Origin: Actinomycetes bacterium
GTDB lineage: Bacteria; Actinomycetota; Acidimicrobiia; Acidimicrobiales; Microtrichaceae
Direction of reading: 5' to 3'
DNA length: 63,185 nucleotides
NCBI GenBank assembly: GCA_023389745.1
Contig: JAEWED010000189.1
Coordinates: 1 to 63,185 of the forward strand
Part shown: positions 8,913 to 22,668 of the stretch, one piece after another
How the letters are laid out: each line of letters starts with the position of its first letter
Position numbering within the stretch: the stretch's first letter is position 1
Position numbers and translations under genes: made by a program
Notes under the pieces: generated by a model
The model's input: the letters and a program-made list of their open reading frames with translations, nothing else
The model's database searches: none
What the model was told of the DNA's origin: nothing

Positions 8913-9239
8913 CTACGGGAATCGGAAGGGCACGGGTGATCCGCTCGTCGTCAGCGAGGTCAGGAGCTCGCGATGGCTGGTGGTGTGCGTCGACGACGTC
9001 GCTGTCACGCCGTGGTCGTGCAGTGCCTGCAGCAGCTCGTCGCCACCCTCGGCGACCCACGCAACGGCCAGGTAGACATCGTCGGCGAAGTACCCTCGGC
9101 GGCCCGGTTCGTCGACCGCCAGGATCGGATCGGGGCTGTAGTGCAACCGAACATCGGCCGCGGCTCCGGCCCATTCGAGGAATGCCGGAGCACCTCCGTC
9201 GAAGCTCGGGACCTCGATCTCCACCCACTCGGCCGCCAT
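8913..9239 (-). CDS. Small protein of unknown function
   Basis: A 108-residue acidic protein starting MAAEWVEIEVPSFDGG. It has codon usage like its neighbours, which argues that it is real, and no signal peptide or membrane helix. I recognise no domain. It is convergent with the ABC-F gene (74-nt gap), and it and recD are both on the minus strand with 129 nt between them. The segment DELLQALHDHGVTATSSTH is probably a helix followed by a strand. Confidence 0.6.
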   Translation of the reverse strand: MAAEWVEIEVPSFDGGAPAFLEWAGAAADVRLHYSPDPILAVDEPGRRGYFADDVYLAVAWVAEGGDELLQALHDHGVTATSSTHTTSHRELLTSLTTSGSPVPFRFP

Positions 9240-9323
9240 CGGTCAGATGGTACGACGCCATCTGACGTCGTTCTGGCCCTCACCCTCGAGGCCCACACTC
9301 ACGAAGGGACGATGAACCCGCAC

Positions 9324-9369
9324 CGACGGCCAGTCGGGTGTTCGGTCGACGGCCAGTCGGGTGTTCGGT
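9324..9369. repeat. 23-bp perfect tandem duplication at the end of recD
   Basis: Bases 9324-9346 and 9347-9369 are identical, beginning CGACGGCCAGTCGGG. The second copy ends at the first base of the recD stop codon (TCA on the plus strand at 9369-9371). Confidence 0.9.
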
Positions 9370-11348
9370 CAGGCGCTCGGCCAGAGGCGGTCGCGCAGCC
9401 CTGAGGCACGGGCGACCGGGCGGGCGATCGCGGCGCGCAACGACGACTCCGACGAGACGACGGTCAGCTGTCGCTGCGCCCGGGTGACGGCGGTGTAGAT
9501 CAGCTCTCGGGTCAGCACGGGAGAGTCCCCGGAGGGCAGCGACACCACCGCGTGCTCGAACTCCGATCCCTGGCTCTTGTGGATCGTCATCGCCCACCAC
9601 GTGTCGACCCGGTCGAGCCGTGAGGGCGGGATCAGCCGCAGCCCCTCACCCGAGCTCATCGCGACGGCGACGCCGTCCTCGCCGTTGACGACCAGTCCGA
9701 CGTCGCCGTTCGCGACCCGGTTCAGCGGGTCGTTCGCGGTGACGATCACCGGGCGCCCGACGTACCAGCGGCGGGTGTGGGTGAGCTCCGGCACGCGGGC
9801 GGCAACCGCGGCTTCGATGCGGTCGCTCCAGTCGAAGACGCCGAACGGCTGGTGGCGGGTCGCCGCGAGGATCTTGACCTGGGTGGCCGCCTCGAGCCCT
9901 GCGCCACCGAATCCGGCGAGCGCCGCGGTCACCGAGGCCACGCCTGCATCGACGACCAGGTGTTCGACCTGGGCAACACCCGCGGCGTCGTCGTGGCGCA
10001 CCCAACGCAGGTCGTGGCCGCCGTCGGCGAGCAGCTCGATCGCCGCGTCGGCGTCGCCGACGCGCACCGCCTCTGCCAACCGGGCGATGCCGGAGTCGCG
10101 GGCGAAGCGGTGTGCACGCCGCAGCACGGCCAGGTTCTGCGCCAGCGGCGCCGACGCCGTGGCAGGCGAGGTCGGCGCGTCGGGCGTCGTGGGACCCGCC
10201 GAGGTGGGACCGCTCGACGCAGTCGGTCCGACCACGTCGCCGAGCACGGTGCCGGCCTCGACCGACGCGAGCTGGTACGGATCGCCGACCAGCACGAGCT
10301 GCGCGTCGGGGCGCACGGCGTCGAGCAGTCGTGCCATGAGCGGGAGCGCCACCATCGACGTCTCGTCGACGACGACCAGGTCGTGCGGCAGCGGGTCGTC
10401 GCGGTCGTGGCGGAAGCGGGCACCCGGCGCCCAGCCGAGCAGCGAGTGGATCGTGGTCGCCCGGGTCGAGCGCAGCTCCTCGGCGAGCGACGCCGAGACC
10501 AGTCCCTCGGCAACGGCGGCGTCGACCGCCAGGTGCACCGCCTCGGTCATCCGTGCCGCTGCCTTGCCGGTCGGCGCGGCGAGTGCGACGTCGAGCGGTC
10601 GCCCCTCGCTCTCGGCGACCAGCTTGGCGGCGGCCAGGAGCCGAGCCACGGTGCGGGTCTTGCCGGTGCCGGGGCCGCCGACGATCACGGCGAGCCCGCT
10701 GCCGAGCGCGACCTCGGCGGCTCGGCGCTGCAGGTTCGGTTCATCGGGCCCGCCGTCGGCGCCGGGGACCCGCTCCGGCCCGAAGAGCGACTCGAGCACG
10801 CCGAAGTGCTTCGCCCGTCGAGCCGCGGCGTCGACGCCCGCGGCGGAGCGGGGCGCACGGCCGGCGCGGTCGACCAGGTCGGCGGCCACGGCGCGCTCGT
10901 AGGCCCAGTAACGGTGCAGGTAGAGCCGCCGGCCGTCCCAGACGAGCGGGCGGATCGGCTCGGCGTCGGCATCAGCGGGGGCTGCGACGACCTGGCTCGT
11001 GTCCAGTGCCGTGGCCCACTGGGCGCGCTCCGGCCACGGCAGGTCGGCGACGGCATCGTCGTCACCGTCGACGACCAACGCCCGGACCCGATCGAGCTCG
11101 ACGCACACATGACCCAGTCGTGGACCGCGGGCGGCGACCGCGAGCGCCAACAGGACCTCGTCGGAGAGCGCGGCGCGCTCTCCTGCCAGCCGAGCCACTG
11201 AGGCTGCGAGGTGCACCTCGGCCGGACCGACGACACCGGCGTCGACGAACGGCGCGAGCACGGCGACCGAGGACGGCACCCTCGGGAGCACGCCGGCAGC
11301 GGTCGACCCGATGGCATCGCCGATCGCGGCGTCCTGCGGCGTCGTCAT
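9369..11348 (-). CDS. recD: Exodeoxyribonuclease V alpha subunit (RecD helicase)
   Basis: A 659-residue superfamily 1B helicase, the 5'-3' motor of RecBCD. Walker A is VGGPGTGKTRT, Walker B VVDETSM, followed by LVGDPYQLASVEAG, and the C-terminal motifs are TIHKSQGSEF and YTAVTRAQ. An Ala/Pro/Thr-rich loop (DAPTSPATASAPLA) is inserted between the helicase lobes. The start is ATG 11348, with GGGAG 7 nt upstream and 13 nt after the recB stop. The order recC-recB-recD is one operon. Confidence 0.95.
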   Translation of the reverse strand: MTTPQDAAIGDAIGSTAAGVLPRVPSSVAVLAPFVDAGVVGPAEVHLAASVARLAGERAALSDEVLLALAVAARGPRLGHVCVELDRVRALVVDGDDDAVADLPWPERAQWATALDTSQVVAAPADADAEPIRPLVWDGRRLYLHRYWAYERAVAADLVDRAGRAPRSAAGVDAAARRAKHFGVLESLFGPERVPGADGGPDEPNLQRRAAEVALGSGLAVIVGGPGTGKTRTVARLLAAAKLVAESEGRPLDVALAAPTGKAAARMTEAVHLAVDAAVAEGLVSASLAEELRSTRATTIHSLLGWAPGARFRHDRDDPLPHDLVVVDETSMVALPLMARLLDAVRPDAQLVLVGDPYQLASVEAGTVLGDVVGPTASSGPTSAGPTTPDAPTSPATASAPLAQNLAVLRRAHRFARDSGIARLAEAVRVGDADAAIELLADGGHDLRWVRHDDAAGVAQVEHLVVDAGVASVTAALAGFGGAGLEAATQVKILAATRHQPFGVFDWSDRIEAAVAARVPELTHTRRWYVGRPVIVTANDPLNRVANGDVGLVVNGEDGVAVAMSSGEGLRLIPPSRLDRVDTWWAMTIHKSQGSEFEHAVVSLPSGDSPVLTRELIYTAVTRAQRQLTVVSSESSLRAAIARPVARASGLRDRLWPSA

Positions 11349-11361
11349 GAACCGACTCCCG

Positions 11362-14846
<3,485 letters not shown>

Positions 14847-14850
<4 letters not shown>

Positions 14851-17800
14851 GACGCACCCGAGGGGTCGTTGCGGTCGACGACCGAGATCTCGTACGCGTG
14901 CCAGATCACGTGGGCGAGACGCTCGGCCCGGCGGTCGGTGTCGGCCAACGGGGCGGGAGGATCGTGCGGGGCGACCGGTATGGCGGTGAGCGTGTCGAAG
15001 TCGTGGTCACCGAAGACCAGACGGGCCGGTGGCCGGTCGCCGTCGCCACCGCCACCGAACTGGGCAGGCCGGCGCCAGTCGTCGGGTCCTGCCTTGCCGA
15101 GGTGCAGCAACGGCGTCAGGTACTCGAAGATCGGCAGGGGCTCGGCGGTGCCGGAGCGGTACAACCCGACGATCACCTCGAGCGCCGCGACCGCCGCGGC
15201 CCGACGCTGCTCCGGGTCGCCCTCGACCGCGAGGTCGATCGCGACGGGCGCCTTGTTCGGCGTCCGGCTCCGGTAGACGCCGACGGCACGCTGGTCGGCG
15301 GCGGGCTCGGTCGCGGCGAGGGCGATCAGGTCGAGCCAGGCCGGCAGTCGGAACGCCGGGCGGTCCTTGGAGTAGGACAGCCGCACGGGCCCCTGCGCCT
15401 CGCCGGCGAGGCGACCGAGCACGGTGCCGATCACCCGGGTGCCGTCGCCGAGCACGACCTCGACGGGGAGGCGGTCGGCCCGACCCGGCTCGAGGCCGTG
15501 CTGCACCGCGGTCGACACGAGCTGCTCGACGTCGTCGACCACCGACGCCACCAGCGCATCGCCGAGGGCTGCCGGCGGCAGCGTGCCCAGGCGCTGCTCG
15601 ACCCGGCACCAGTCGTCGACGCTCACACCTGCGAGCCGGGCCGACAGCAGGCTGTCACCGACCTTCCACTGCTCGAGGGGGTCGAGGCCGACCGGGAGCA
15701 GCGGGCTGACGCCGTCCTCTCGGCGGGGCAGTCTCAGGCCGAGCCGGCGCTGCAGGAAGTACTTCACCGGGTCCTTCATGAACGACTGCAGCTCGGCGAG
15801 CTCGATCACCTCGGCGTCGTCGCGCTCGAAGGGCGTGTTGAGGAATGGCTCGAGGCCGGTGCGCCGTTCCCGACGGGCCTCGGCGCCGCGCAGCGCGGTC
15901 GGGTCGAAGCTCCAGGCCCCGGATCCAAGGATCGCTCCCGGCACGTAGCACCGCTCGTCGAAGGGCTGGCGGGGGTGGTGCACCTCGAGTCGCCGGGCGA
16001 GCTCGTCGCGGTGCGACGGTTCGACCATCGCGAGCAGCACGTCGCGCAGCTCGGCGACCGCGACCGCGGGCGGAACCTCGTGGTTGGTCCGCACGTCGTG
16101 GCCGTCGCGGATGAGGACCAGCCGCTCACGTGCGGCGAGCACCGCCTCGAGCAGCGACTGGCGGGACTCGCCGCGGCTGTCGCGGTCGCCCAGCAGCGGC
16201 ACCGCCGCGGCCAGGTCGTCGCCGTCGACGGCACCCGCGCCGAACGCCGACTGGTCGGCGCCGAGCAGCACCACGGCCCGATGCGGCACCCAGCGCAGCG
16301 GGGTCATGGAGCTGATCGTGATCCCGCCGCGGAAGAAGTCGGGCCGGCCCGGGGCGTCCTCGAGGCGGTCGCTGAGCAGGCGTCGCAGGTCGACGAAGTC
16401 GAGCGCGACCGACGCGCCACCGGTGCCCTGTGCGGACTCGACGATCTCGCCCAGCAGCCGCAGCATCGACTCGAGCTGCCACTCGGTGTCGTCGTCGGTG
16501 CGGAACAGGGCGGCGACGTTGGCCCGGAGCAGCTCGATCCACTCGCCGACGGGACGAGGGGTGGCGGTCTGCTCGGCCAGCTCGCCGAGCTGCCAGAGGA
16601 GATCGGCGAGACGCCCGGCGACGACGACGTCGTCGCTCTCGATCCCGTAGGGGGCGACGTCGCCGACGGCCAGGGTGCGGTCGTCCTCGAGCACGGCGGC
16701 GCCGAGCAGCAGGCGGTCGATCGCCGCCTGCCAGGTGTTGTTGGTGATGGACGCCGGCACGCCGGCACCCTGGCGGTGGGCGGCATCGAGCCCCCAGCGG
16801 ACGTTCGTGGCGTCGACCCAGTCGGCGAGTCGTGCCAGGTCGTCGTCGCTGAAGCGGAAGCGCTCGCGCACCGGCCCGAGCGAGACGAAGTCGAGGACCG
16901 ACGGGGCGTCGAACCGGCCGGCGACCAGGTCGAGCAGGGCCGTGGTGGCCGCGAGCACCGGGTTGGCGCTGCGGATGGACCGATCAGCGATCCGGTAGCG
17001 CAGCGGCGGGGTCGCCGCGTCGGTGACGGGGCCGCGGTGTCGCGTGGGGTCGTCGACCGACGGTCCGAACACCGCCTCGATGACCGGGGCGAACCGCTCG
17101 AGGTCGGGGCACACGACGAGCAGGTCGTCCTCGCGCAGGGCCAGCTCGTCGTCGGCCAGCAGGTGCATGAGCACGTCGCGCAGCACCTCGACCTGGCGAG
17201 TCGTGCCGTGGCAGGCGTGGAACTGCACGGAGCGGTCATCGACGCGGACCTCGAGGTCGCCGGTGGGCGACCGGTCGGCGGCGATGTCGTCGTGCAGCTG
17301 CGACAGCAGGGTCACCGGCGCGTGGCGGCGCCGGGCCGGCTCGGCGACCTGGCGCGGCGCCGGCAGCCCACGGGTCGCGGCGTCGGCCAGCAGGACGGTG
17401 GTCTCGCGGTGCAGGCGTCCCCACGACCGGACCAGCGGGTGCTCGACCGACGCGGCGGTGAGGTCGTCCGCTCGCAGCCTGACCGGACCGGGCGACGGCG
17501 CGAGCTGCTCGACGACGCGTCGACCCGACGCGGGTGACGGCTCGAGCAGGAAGAGGTGCACGTCGCGCTGCACCGCCAGCGCGTCGGCCAGGTCGAGGAA
17601 GCCGGCCCCGCCGGGCAGCAGCGTGAGGCCGAAGAGCAGCACGCGATCCGGCAGGTCGACGTCGAGCTCACCGGCGCGCAGCGCGTCGATCAGCCCGGGC
17701 AGCCGCTCGGCCGGGCTGGGCACGGCGATGTCGGCGCGTACGAGTCGCCAGAGGTGCGCCTGCCAGCGGTGGTGGCGCAGCAGCGGGCGTCCTGCCGGGT

Positions 17801-18296
17801 CGGTGTCGTCGCCGGCGGCCCACGCGCAGATCATGGCGGGGCGGTGCACGTGGTAGCGGTCGAAGAGGTCGGCGACACGACGCGCACGACCGAACCGAGA
17901 GCTGCCCGACGGCAGGTCGAGCAGCGGAGCGATCAGCGGGTCGGACGCGTGGCGCAGCAGTGCGTCGAGCACCGACCACACCAGCCGGTCGACCGACCAC
18001 GGGTCGTCGCCGGCATCCGCCGGCGCCGCGGCGACGCCGTGGGGGCGACCCTCGAGCACCCGGGCCCGCAGCGACCCGGGGAACGCGGAGGTGATGTTGG
18101 CGGCGACGCCGTCACGCGAGCGAGGCCCGCTGGCCCCCAGGTGGCCGGCGAGCTCGAGCGACAGCCAACGGCGCATGCCCTCTGACGGCACCGCGATCCA
18201 CTCGGGCGACATCGGGTCCGAGGGCGCGTCGGCGAGCACCCCCGCCAGCGAGAGTGCGAGGGGCTCGATGCGTCCGGATGTGTGCAGGTGCAACAC
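14847..18296 (-). CDS. recC: Exodeoxyribonuclease V gamma subunit (RecC)
   Basis: A 1149-residue RecC, the structural and Chi-scanning subunit with helicase-like folds but degenerate motifs. N-terminal LHLHTSGRIEPLALSLAGVL, the central HACHGTTRQVEVLRDVLMHL and SMTPLRWVPHRAVVLLGAD are family hallmarks. The start is uncertain. GTG 18296 places the first strand at the N terminus as in other RecC proteins; GTG 18305 is equally usable, and no clear ribosome-binding site is visible. It is the first gene of the operon. Confidence 0.93.
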
Positions 18297-18370
18297 GCCG
18301 GGCACTGTACCGACCGCCTGTGACACCGACGATGCGGCCCCGGCGGACCGACGCCAGGGCACGCACTTCC

Positions 18371-18406
18371 GACTCGGATCCGGTGCTCAGGCACCGGATC
18401 GGAGTC
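18371..18406. terminator. Hairpin between the flavodoxin gene and recC
   Basis: Bases 18371-18385 and 18392-18406 form a 15-bp stem with one mismatch around the loop CTCAGG. It lies 54 nt beyond the stop of the flavodoxin-like gene and 75 nt before recC, so it is well placed to end the upstream minus-strand transcript. There is no T-run. Confidence 0.5.
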
Positions 18407-18459
18407 CGATGTCGGGAGAGCCGGCGAGGACGAGGCGAGAAGCGGGAGGTCGCCGGGGT

Positions 18460-18897
18460 TCAGGCCTCGACGACGCGGGACTCCGCGGCGCCGGCGACGC
18501 GCCGGGCGAACTCGATGCTGCGGTCGACCAGGTCGCTGCGCTTGATCACCATGCCGCCGACCACGTTGCCGGCGCGCTCCTCGACCAGGCTGCTGAGCTT
18601 CTCGAGGGTCTTGCCGGGGTCGATCGCGCAGGTCACGTAGACGTAGGTCGGCTTGCCGCCCAGCAGCGGCATCTTCGACAGGTGCCCGCTGCCACCGGGG
18701 CGCTGGCCGAAGAAGAACAGCCCGTCGACCCAGGTGCCGACGACGACCACGTCGGCGGCCTGGAGGGCGCCGTTGTCGACCTCTCGGGCGCTGCACTCGC
18801 TGGCGTCCCAGCCCTCGGCGGCCAGCTCATCCACGATGAGTCGGGCCGCCTCGCGGGTGTTTCCGGTGAGGCTCTCGTGGATGACCAGGGCACGCAT
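18460..18897 (-). CDS. Flavodoxin-like protein
   Basis: A 145-residue protein starting MRALVIHESLTGNTREAARLI, the phosphate-binding loop of flavodoxins (ESxTGNT), followed by DVVVVGTWVDGLFFFGQRP and an NTPGK-like AIDPGKTLEKL. It probably binds FMN and carries electrons in the cytoplasm. It follows dtd by 71 nt, and through dtd the acyl-CoA dehydrogenase pair, so a role as electron carrier for that operon is possible but unproven. Confidence 0.8.
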   Translation of the reverse strand: MRALVIHESLTGNTREAARLIVDELAAEGWDASECSAREVDNGALQAADVVVVGTWVDGLFFFGQRPGGSGHLSKMPLLGGKPTYVYVTCAIDPGKTLEKLSSLVEERAGNVVGGMVIKRSDLVDRSIEFARRVAGAAESRVVEA

Positions 18898-18968
18898 GAC
18901 GACATGCTCGCCACTGCGACCGCCCCGGGTCAAGCACCGTCGCCGGGGGCCTGTCGGACGGCGACGGC

Positions 18969-19406
18969 TCAGAGCTCGATCGACACCGTGACCGGTCCGT
19001 CGTTGACCAGCTCCACGGCCATGTCGGCGCCGAAGCGGCCCGTGGCGACCGTCGCGCCGAGGTCGACGAGCGCGCTGACGAACGCATCGACGAGCGGCTC
19101 CGCCTGCTCCGGTCGGGCGGCGTCGATCCACGACGGACGGCGACCCTTGCGGGTGTCGCCGTACAGCGTGAACTGGCTGACCACGAGCAGCTCGCGCGTG
19201 CCGTCCGCGACGGAGCGGCCCATGTTGCCGTGCTCGTCGTCGAAGATCCGCAGGTGCCAGACCTTCTCGGCCAGGCGACGGGCGGTCGACCCGTCGTCGG
19301 AGTGCGTGACCCCGACGAGCACGCACAGGCCCGGGCCGATCTCACCGACGACGTCGCCGTCGATGCGGACCCGAGCGTCGGCGACTCGCTGGACGAGCGC
19401 CTTCAC
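18969..19406 (-). CDS. dtd: D-aminoacyl-tRNA deacylase
   Basis: A 145-residue DTD enzyme that hydrolyses D-amino acids from mischarged tRNAs. The N terminus MKALVQRVADARVRIDG, the catalytic SQFTLYGDTRKGRRPS loop and the C-terminal NDGPVTVSIEL (family NxGPVT) are all present. It begins 10 nt after the stop of the second acyl-CoA dehydrogenase gene and so is probably co-transcribed with it. Confidence 0.96.
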   Translation of the reverse strand: MKALVQRVADARVRIDGDVVGEIGPGLCVLVGVTHSDDGSTARRLAEKVWHLRIFDDEHGNMGRSVADGTRELLVVSQFTLYGDTRKGRRPSWIDAARPEQAEPLVDAFVSALVDLGATVATGRFGADMAVELVNDGPVTVSIEL

Positions 19407-19416
19407 GGCCGGACGC

Positions 19417-20466
19417 TCAGACGGCGAGCACGCCCGTGCGCACCCGGCGTCGATGGAACTCGGCGTCGCCGTAGCGCGAGGCGAGCGCCCAGGCGCGCTT
19501 CATGTAGAGGTGCAGGTCGCACTCGACGGTGTACCCGATCGCTCCGTGCACCTGCAGCGACGCAGCGGCCGCCTCGACCGCGGCGGTCGACGCCTTGGCC
19601 TTGGCCATCGAGACGTGCACGGCGGCGTCCGGGTCACCCGTCGCCAGGGAGTTGGCGGCGCGCAGGACGAGCGGCTCGACGAACTCGACCGCCAGCGAGG
19701 CATCCGCCAGGTGGTGCTTGACCGCCTGGAAGCTGCCGATCGGCACGCCGAACTGGTGGCGCTCGGTCGCGTACAGCACCGTCATCTGCAGCATGGTGCG
19801 GCTCAGGCCCAGCAGGATCGCCGCCGCTCCCAGGGCGGCGCGGTCGAAGACCGCGTTGGTCGCGGCGAAGCCGGCGTCGCCGTCGACGACCAGCGTGGCC
19901 GGCGACGGGGTCCACGACACCTCGGCCAGGTGTCGTGCGCCGTCGACGGAGTCGAGGTCCCGCAACGCCACGTCGCCGGGCGCGACCAGGTGCACCTCAC
20001 CGCGGTCGCACAACAGGAAGGCGCCGCAGCGGCGGGCGGCCGACACGTACGGCGTCGCCCCGAAGCCCACGCCGACGCGCAGCGAGCCGGCCGCGATCTG
20101 CGGCAGCCACTGCGCAGCCAGACCCGACGGGGCGTGGTCGCGCAGCAGTCCCACCGCGACCCCCGCGGTCGACGAGACCGGATCGGGCAGACCGGCGCGG
20201 CCCACCTCGACGAGCAGCGGCACGAGGTCCTCGTCGGTCATGCCGAGACCGTCGTGGGACTCGGGCACGCAGATGCCCAGCACGCCCATCTCGGCGAGCG
20301 AGTCCCAGGCGGCCGGCACCGTGCCGTCGCCACCACCGGGACCGCCGCCGGCGAGCTCGGCGTCGGCCCAGGCGGCACGGACGTCGTCGGGTCCGCAGGT
20401 GTCGGCGAGCAGGCCGCGCACTGCGTCGCGGAACTCGATCTGTTCGTCGCTCAAGGCGAATCTCAT
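19417..20466 (-). CDS. Acyl-CoA dehydrogenase, short subunit (349 aa)
   Basis: An FAD-dependent acyl-CoA dehydrogenase family member. It has the C-terminal fold (ERHQFGVPIGSFQAVKHHLAD, then QVHGAIGYTVECDLHLYMKRAW), but the middle beta-domain is short. Paired short and long subunits of this kind form heterotetramers in actinobacterial steroid catabolism. It is 10 nt downstream of the larger acyl-CoA dehydrogenase gene, consistent with such a pair. The substrate is inferred to be a steroid-derived CoA ester from the shared operator and the ipd genes nearby. Confidence 0.88.
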   Translation of the reverse strand: MRFALSDEQIEFRDAVRGLLADTCGPDDVRAAWADAELAGGGPGGGDGTVPAAWDSLAEMGVLGICVPESHDGLGMTDEDLVPLLVEVGRAGLPDPVSSTAGVAVGLLRDHAPSGLAAQWLPQIAAGSLRVGVGFGATPYVSAARRCGAFLLCDRGEVHLVAPGDVALRDLDSVDGARHLAEVSWTPSPATLVVDGDAGFAATNAVFDRAALGAAAILLGLSRTMLQMTVLYATERHQFGVPIGSFQAVKHHLADASLAVEFVEPLVLRAANSLATGDPDAAVHVSMAKAKASTAAVEAAAASLQVHGAIGYTVECDLHLYMKRAWALASRYGDAEFHRRRVRTGVLAV

Positions 20467-20476
20467 GGCAGGTCCC

Positions 20477-21667
20477 TCACTTGCGCGGCAGGCCGAGCAC
20501 CCGCTCGGCGACGATGTTCCGCTGGATCTCGTTGGTGCCCGCGTAGATGGGCCCCGAGAGCGCGAACTGGTACCCCTTCATCCACGGGCCGTCGAGCTCG
20601 GCGTCGGGGCCGAGCAGGTCGAGCGCCGCCTGGTGCAGACGCACGTCGAGCTCGGACCAGAAGATCTTGTTGTACGACGACCGGGCGCCGGGCGAGCGCC
20701 CCTCGACGATGCCGGAGACGTCGCTCAAGGTGTAGAGCGCATAGGCCTCGGCGTCGATCCACGCGTCGGTCACGGCGTCGGCCATGCGGTCGGTCATGGC
20801 GCCGGACTCGTGGCGCTCGCGGGCCAGCTCGACCAGACGTGCCGCGGTGGCCCGGAAACGACCGGGCGAGCGCAGCGTCAGGCCGCGCTCCGACGAGGTG
20901 GTGGCCATGGCGACGCCCCACCCGCCGTCGACCGCGCCCAGGATGCCACCGCGCAGCATGCCCTCGACGGTCTCGCCGCCCTGGTCGTCGGTGGCGGGGT
21001 CCGGGATGAACACGTCGTCGAAGAACACCTCGGCGAAGCCCTCGTCGCCGTCGAGTCGTCCGAAGCCGCGCACGGTCACGCCCTCGGCGTCGAGCGGCAC
21101 CATGAAGTACGTCAGTCCCTTGTGCCGTTCCGACGCGGGGTCGGTGCGGAACAGGCCGAACAGGTAGTTGCAGAAGGCGCCGCGGGTCGTCCAGGTCTTC
21201 TGGCCCGACAGCAACCAACCGCCGGCCGCGTCGTCGCGGGTCGCCTTCGAGCGCACACCGGCCAGGTCGGAGCCGGCGTTCGGCTCGGACCAGCCCTGGC
21301 ACCACAGGTCGACCGCGGCCGACATGCGGGGCAGGTAGTGGTCCTGTTGCGCCTGGGTGCCGAACTCGAAGATGGTCGGGGCGAGCAGGAAGATGCCGTT
21401 CTGGGTGACCCGCTGCGGACCACCGACCCGGTAGTACTCCTCCTCGAAGATCAGCCACTCCCACAGCGAGGCGTCGCGACCGCCGTAGGCCTCGGGCCAC
21501 GACACGACCGCCCAGCGGTCCTGGTGCAGCAACTTCTCCCACTCGAGGTGCAGGTCGAAGCCCTCACGCGTGTCGCCCGAGGGCAGGCCGGTGGGCACGT
21601 TGGCCTCGAGCCAGCTGCGGGCCTCGGCGCGGAACGCCTCCTCGGATTCGCTCCAGGTCAGATCCAC
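20477..21667 (-). CDS. Acyl-CoA dehydrogenase, FadE30-like (396 aa)
   Basis: A full-length acyl-CoA dehydrogenase: CQGWSEPNAGSDLAG (flavin and substrate loop), GQKTWTTRGAFCNYLFGLFRT and C-terminal IYAGTNEIQRNIVAERVLGLP. The usual catalytic Glu of medium-chain enzymes (YEGT) is Ala here, as Gly is found in this place in mycobacterial steroid enzymes such as FadE30, so the base must come from another position. The start GTG 21667 has GGAGG upstream (21675-21680). The palindromic operator at 21720-21734 is 53 nt before the start, making this the first gene of a regulated unit running through the second dehydrogenase and dtd. Confidence 0.9.
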   Translation of the reverse strand: MDLTWSESEEAFRAEARSWLEANVPTGLPSGDTREGFDLHLEWEKLLHQDRWAVVSWPEAYGGRDASLWEWLIFEEEYYRVGGPQRVTQNGIFLLAPTIFEFGTQAQQDHYLPRMSAAVDLWCQGWSEPNAGSDLAGVRSKATRDDAAGGWLLSGQKTWTTRGAFCNYLFGLFRTDPASERHKGLTYFMVPLDAEGVTVRGFGRLDGDEGFAEVFFDDVFIPDPATDDQGGETVEGMLRGGILGAVDGGWGVAMATTSSERGLTLRSPGRFRATAARLVELARERHESGAMTDRMADAVTDAWIDAEAYALYTLSDVSGIVEGRSPGARSSYNKIFWSELDVRLHQAALDLLGPDAELDGPWMKGYQFALSGPIYAGTNEIQRNIVAERVLGLPRK

Positions 21668-21716
21668 GACCCGTCCTCCTGTGGTCCGACATCGATGGAC
21701 CACCAGTCTGGCGCGA

Positions 21717-21734
21717 GACCTGACGGGTCGTCAG
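21717..21734 (-). promoter_or_regulatory. Regulon operator, site 1 (acyl-CoA dehydrogenase operon)
   Basis: CTGACG-GGT-CGTCAG at 21720-21734 is a perfect 6-bp-arm palindrome. On the minus strand it reads GATCTGACGACCCGTCAG (21738-21721). It is the same sequence as the three other sites in the window. Confidence 0.75.
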
Positions 21735-21792
21735 ATCCGTGGGCGGCGTGGCCGGGCCGCGATCCGACCAGGCGGACCAGCCCACGGCGGAT

Positions 21793-21831
21793 CAGCACAG
21801 GACTGGCAGCACAGGGCTGGCAGCACGGGGC
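21793..21831. repeat. 14-bp tandem repeat downstream of the MpaB-family gene
   Basis: CAGCACAGGACTGG (21793-21806) and CAGCACAGGGCTGG (21807-21820) are followed by a partial third copy. It lies 17-55 nt past the stop codon of the minus-strand gene at 21848. Confidence 0.85.
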
Positions 21832-21847
21832 GGTCACCGCAGGGCGG

Positions 21848-22666
21848 TCAGACCAGCGCCTTGCCCGTGCGCAGGCGGCGACGGAAGTCGGCCATGTACA
21901 CGTTGAAGGGGAACAGCCGGACCGGCGTCGGCGCGAGCCGGTTCACGACACCGACCGAGCGCATGACACGGTCGAAGCGGCGCTGCTGGGTGGCCGTCCA
22001 CTCGAAGTGCATCTCGTCGCGGAAGCGCTGGGGCAGGAACCCGACGGTGAAGAAGCGGTGCTGTGGGCCCTGCAGTCGCTGCACGACCTTGGGCATGAAG
22101 GTCATGTCGGTCAGCCCCGTCAGGTACTCGCGCACGGTGTCGTCGATGTGGACGCGATCCAGGCCCTCCTTCCAGAACACCTCGAACGCGTCGCGGTCCG
22201 CAGGCCAGCGCTCCGGCTTGACCTGCAGCGTCGATGCCAAGCGGTGGCCGAGCTCGTAGATCTGGTGCTCGCCGCGGAAGCCGACCTGGGGGTACATGGC
22301 GTTGTGCAGGTCCTCGACGCCCCGGTACAGGCAGGCGGCGACCCACAGCTGGAGGTCCGGGTCGAAGGCGTTGTAGCGGACGGGGCTGTCCTCGGTGGAG
22401 CGGACCTGCGCGTGCGAGCCGTTGACCGCGTTGCGGTAGGCGCGACGCTCGTCGTCGTCGCCCCACGTCGACACCGCGAGGTAGGTGAAGGTGGTCCGGG
22501 CGCGCTTGATCGGGTGCAGCGTCACCTTGCCCGAGTCGACCCGGCTCTCGACGACCCCGTGGCCCACCTCGGGCCACGAGAGCTGCATGATCACGTTCGC
22601 GGTGCCGGCCGCGAGCGCGGCGAAGGAGATGGCGTCGTCGACCGAGCGCGGGTGGACCGCCGACAC
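21848..22666 (-). CDS. Oxygenase MpaB-family protein (DUF2236)
   Basis: A 272-residue helical protein of the MpaB/latex-clearing-protein-like family. These are heme-binding oxygenases or are assumed to be. Family features are AISFAALAAGTANVIMQL at the N terminus, TFTYLAVSTWGDDDERRAYRNAVNGSH, and the later RFRDEMHFEWTATQQRRFDRVM. GTG 22666 is 2 nt after the stop of the acyl-CoA ligase gene, so the two are coupled. Family members occur in lipid and steroid gene neighbourhoods; the substrate is unknown. Confidence 0.82.
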   Translation of the reverse strand: MSAVHPRSVDDAISFAALAAGTANVIMQLSWPEVGHGVVESRVDSGKVTLHPIKRARTTFTYLAVSTWGDDDERRAYRNAVNGSHAQVRSTEDSPVRYNAFDPDLQLWVAACLYRGVEDLHNAMYPQVGFRGEHQIYELGHRLASTLQVKPERWPADRDAFEVFWKEGLDRVHIDDTVREYLTGLTDMTFMPKVVQRLQGPQHRFFTVGFLPQRFRDEMHFEWTATQQRRFDRVMRSVGVVNRLAPTPVRLFPFNVYMADFRRRLRTGKALV

Positions 22667-22668
22667 GC

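Noticed and set aside
9240..9323. A possible small plus-strand gene overlapping 8936-9265.
   Set aside because: It is antisense to the better-supported 108-residue minus-strand gene and has Arg/Ser-rich shadow composition.
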